Of a stretch of DNA of 64,000 nucleotides, positions 61,647 to 64,000 are shown one piece after another; position 1 is the stretch's first letter, and every line of letters begins with the position of its first letter. The stretch is taken from NCBI RefSeq assembly GCF_040372045.1, contig NZ_BAABWH010000004.1; one strand, given 5' to 3'. The position numbers were made by a program, and so were the translations under genes. The notes beneath the pieces are model-generated. The model did not search any database, had not been told where the DNA came from, and was given only the letters and a program-made list of their open reading frames with translations. The DNA is from Thalassolituus sp006212115. Its GTDB lineage: Bacteria; Pseudomonadota; Gammaproteobacteria; Pseudomonadales; Oceanobacteraceae.

Positions 61647-63879
61647 TGTCACCACCTTCAACCACCAACTCCAGACCGGCCGTGGTCGACAGCTCAACAA
61701 AGCTCGGGAAAGACGTCGCTACATTGGCACAGTCTCGCACCACAATCGGCGCGGAACCACGTAGGGATGCCATGGCAAAACTCATCGCAATGCGGTGGTC
61801 ATGTTGGCTGTCGATTTCACCGCCACCAAAACTGCCTTCCGCACCAAAGCCCTGAATCACGGCGCCGTCATCTGTACCCACGGCGTTCACTCCGAGAGTC
61901 ACCAAGCCATCAACCATAGCCTGAATACGGTCACTTTCTTTGACGCGCAGTTCTTCTGCACCGGTCAGAATGGTTTCGCCGTCGGCACAGGCAGCAGCAA
62001 TAAAGATCGCCGGGAATTCATCAATCGCCAGCGGCACCTGATCTTCCGGAATATGTATGCCTTTCAACTGAGCCGCACGTACACGAATATCCGCAACCGG
62101 CTCACCGCCCACTTCGCGTTCATTAAGCACCTCAATGTTGCCGCCCATCGCCCGCAGGATGTTAATAACACCAATGCGGGTCGGGTTAATGCCTACGTGC
62201 TCAAGGGTAATGTCTGAACCCGGCATGATGCTGGCACCAACCATAAAGAAGGCCGCAGAAGAGATATCAGAAGGGACGTCAATTTCAGTGGAGGTCAGCT
62301 CGCCGCCAGAACGCAGAGTGACTTTATTGCCTTCGACAGCCACGTCGTAACCGAAACCACGCAGCATACGCTCAGTGTGATCGCGCGTCGGCGCAGGTTC
62401 TGTCACTGAGGTTTCGCCCTCGGCATAGAGGCCGGCAAGCAACACACAGCTTTTTACCTGAGCACTGGCCATCGGCAGGTCGTAGTGAATGCCTTTCAAC
62501 GCGCTGCCGCCTTTCACTTTCAGCGGTGGACGACCGGCCTCGGCGGTATCAACGATGGCACCCATAAGGGCCAACGGATCCGCCACACGACCCATCGGAC
62601 GTTTAGACAACGACTCATCACCCGTCATTTCCACATCAAACGCCTGACCTGCCATCAAACCCGCCAGCAAGCGCATTGAGGTACCGGAGTTACCCAGATA
62701 CAGCGCGTTCGGCGGCGCCTGCAGACCGTGCAGACCAACACCATGGATAGTCACGCGACCGCGATGTGGCCCTTCAATTACGACTCCCATGTCACGGAAC
62801 GCCTGCAAAGTAGCCAGACTATCTTCACCTTCAAGGAAGCCAGTCACTTCGGTCGTGCCGTTTGCCAGTGAGCCCAGCATGATAGAACGATGAGAAATGG
62901 ATTTATCACCCGGAACACGGAAGCTGCCAGACAGCGCCTTACCGGGATTCGCAATGTAAGAAATAGAAGCGGTTTTCATAGGTTCAACATAGGCCCGACG
63001 GGCAAGTATCTTAGAAAAATGGTCTCTGGCCGATTTCGCTCGGGTCAACACCCCCATCACGGTAGTGCTATCGCCCTGCTCAATGGCCGCACGTAAAAAC
63101 GCCAGATCATGACTGAACAGATCCAGCGTTTTCAGAATTTGGTCTTTGTTGGCGCCAAAGATATCACGCCACATGACGGGGCTACTGGCGGCAATGCGCG
63201 TGAAATCGCGGAAGCCACCGGCAGCGTAGTTAAAAATTTCTTTGTTTTCGTGGCTATTCGCCAAGGTATCAACCAACGAATACGCCAACAGATGAGGCAA
63301 GTGGCTGGTCGCGGCCAGCACCTCATCGTGGTGATCCACCGACATGTGTTCAATGTCCGCACCCACCGCCGACCAGGCATCGCGCACTAACGCCAATGCC
63401 GCTCGCGACGTGTGAGCTTCTGGAGTAATGATCACCTTGTGGCGCACGTACAGGTTTTCATCGGCGGCCATCACCCCGCTGCGCTCAGAACCGGCGATGG
63501 GATGGCCCAGCACAAAACGATCAAACTCAGGGCCAAATACCGCAGCAGCATCACGGGCGACTGAGCCTTTCACAGAGCCGACGTCCGTAATCACAGTATG
63601 CGCGCCAATATGTTCCCGAATACTTTCGAGCACCGGGCGCATGGCCATAATAGGCACAGACACAATCACCAGATCGGCATCAGCCACGACCTCAGCGATA
63701 TTCTCGCTGTAGTGATCAATCAATCCTTCAGACAGCGCCAACTGCATAGAATCCAGATTGCGATCGTAACCGCGTACGCCATTCACACAGCCGCGCACAC
63801 GCAAACCTTTAATCCAGGAGCAACCAATCAGCCCCAGACCAACAACGGCAACGCGAGGAATCACCACACGCTTGCTCAA
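61639..63879 (-). CDS. Fused prephenate dehydrogenase / EPSP synthase
   Basis: This 746-aa bifunctional protein has an N-terminal TyrA-like Rossmann domain (residues 1 to about 295) with VVGLGLIGCSWIKGLRVRG and VLGHPIAGSERSGVMAADEN. The C-terminal AroA domain (about 315-746) has VPGDKSISHRSIMLGSLANG, YLGNSGTSMRLLAGLMAGQ and IKESD-like VKESDRIQAMVDGL. It makes 4-hydroxyphenylpyruvate and EPSP in aromatic synthesis. The fusion is known in Pseudomonas relatives. The start looks like TTG (63877-63879) in overlap with the hisC stop; GTG codons four and five residues later are alternatives. Confidence 0.95.
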   Translation of the reverse strand: MSKRVVIPRVAVVGLGLIGCSWIKGLRVRGCVNGVRGYDRNLDSMQLALSEGLIDHYSENIAEVVADADLVIVSVPIMAMRPVLESIREHIGAHTVITDVGSVKGSVARDAAAVFGPEFDRFVLGHPIAGSERSGVMAADENLYVRHKVIITPEAHTSRAALALVRDAWSAVGADIEHMSVDHHDEVLAATSHLPHLLAYSLVDTLANSHENKEIFNYAAGGFRDFTRIAASSPVMWRDIFGANKDQILKTLDLFSHDLAFLRAAIEQGDSTTVMGVLTRAKSARDHFSKILARRAYVEPMKTASISYIANPGKALSGSFRVPGDKSISHRSIMLGSLANGTTEVTGFLEGEDSLATLQAFRDMGVVIEGPHRGRVTIHGVGLHGLQAPPNALYLGNSGTSMRLLAGLMAGQAFDVEMTGDESLSKRPMGRVADPLALMGAIVDTAEAGRPPLKVKGGSALKGIHYDLPMASAQVKSCVLLAGLYAEGETSVTEPAPTRDHTERMLRGFGYDVAVEGNKVTLRSGGELTSTEIDVPSDISSAAFFMVGASIMPGSDITLEHVGINPTRIGVINILRAMGGNIEVLNEREVGGEPVADIRVRAAQLKGIHIPEDQVPLAIDEFPAIFIAAACADGETILTGAEELRVKESDRIQAMVDGLVTLGVNAVGTDDGAVIQGFGAEGSFGGGEIDSQHDHRIAMSFAMASLRGSAPIVVRDCANVATSFPSFVELSTTAGLELVVEGGDSE

Positions 63880-64000
63880 GACAGTACCGTCTTCAGTGCA
63901 GTAATAAAGGCGGTGTTTTCAGCCTCTGTACCAATGGATACGCGCAGATACTCGGGCATCTCATAGTTTGCCACCGGACGAACAATCACGCCTTGACGCA
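63876..64000 (-). CDS. hisC: Histidinol-phosphate aminotransferase, C-terminal part
   Basis: The frame enters from the window edge and ends at TGA 63876-63878. The 41 visible residues (RQGVIVRPVANYEMPEYLRV followed by SIGTEAENTAFITALKTVLS) match the C-terminus of HisC, with VRPV near the substrate-binding Arg and YLRVSIGT at the end. Most of the gene is outside the window. It overlaps the TTG start of the next gene (TTGA). Confidence 0.9.
   Translation of the reverse strand, partial: RQGVIVRPVANYEMPEYLRVSIGTEAENTAFITALKTVLS

Overview
The window looks like a chromosomal segment of a marine-type gammaproteobacterium of the Oceanospirillales/Pseudomonadales kind. The reasons are the ruvCAB-ybgC-tolQRAB-pal-cpoB order followed by tRNA-Lys, the hisC/tyrA-aroA(fusion)/cmk/rpsA/ihfB/lapB/pyrF order, hda next to a DUF2066 gene and purM-purN, and typical gammaproteobacterial protein lengths. 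The genus is not determined from the sequence.

Region 1 (about 1-26,960, all + strand) is most of an extracellular contractile injection system (eCIS; Afp/PVC/MAC relatives). Inner-tube proteins, a divergent sheath-like protein, a CIS_tube/Afp7-like protein, a 54-residue DUF5908 (Afp6-like) protein, a gpD-like hub, a gpV-like spike, gp25, an Afp11-like baseplate protein and an Afp12-like tail protein are followed by accessory genes. These are three tandem related proteins of rising size (303, 596 and 1216 aa), a protein of the kind found before eCIS ATPases, an AAA+ ATPase with an in-frame 15-bp tandem repeat, and a 1209-aa DUF4157 protein with an HNH-like motif and a long beta-rich tail (candidate cargo). 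A TPR protein closes the set. A 569-aa protein with a hydrophobic C-terminus lies among the baseplate genes. Stop/start overlaps throughout suggest one or a few long transcripts. The main sheath, a DUF4255 protein and a PAAR tip are not visible; at least some may lie upstream of base 1.

Region 2 (27,065-37,946, - strand) holds two identical tRNA-Lys genes, each with its own promoter, then the Tol-Pal envelope operon, ybgC, the RuvABC resolvasome genes, a PrcB-like lipoprotein gene and clpB with a heat-shock type promoter.

Region 3 (38,000-49,144) is housekeeping: a DMT-family exporter, a LysR regulator, a thioesterase, tail-specific protease prc, hda, a DUF2066 protein, purM-purN, a DUF3108 protein, dcd, galE and tRNA-Asn.

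Region 4 (49,167-56,753) is a surface-polysaccharide locus: an initiating sugar-phosphate transferase (+), then on the - strand two GT4 glycosyltransferases, a polysaccharide pyruvyl transferase, a Wzy/ligase-like membrane protein and a Wzx-like flippase. The - strand genes are AT-rich compared with their neighbours and look like a strain-variable insert between tRNA-Asn and pyrF.

Region 5 (56,768-64,000, - strand) is the conserved hisC-tyrA/aroA-cmk-rpsA-ihfB-lapB-pyrF neighbourhood, with hisC cut by the window edge.
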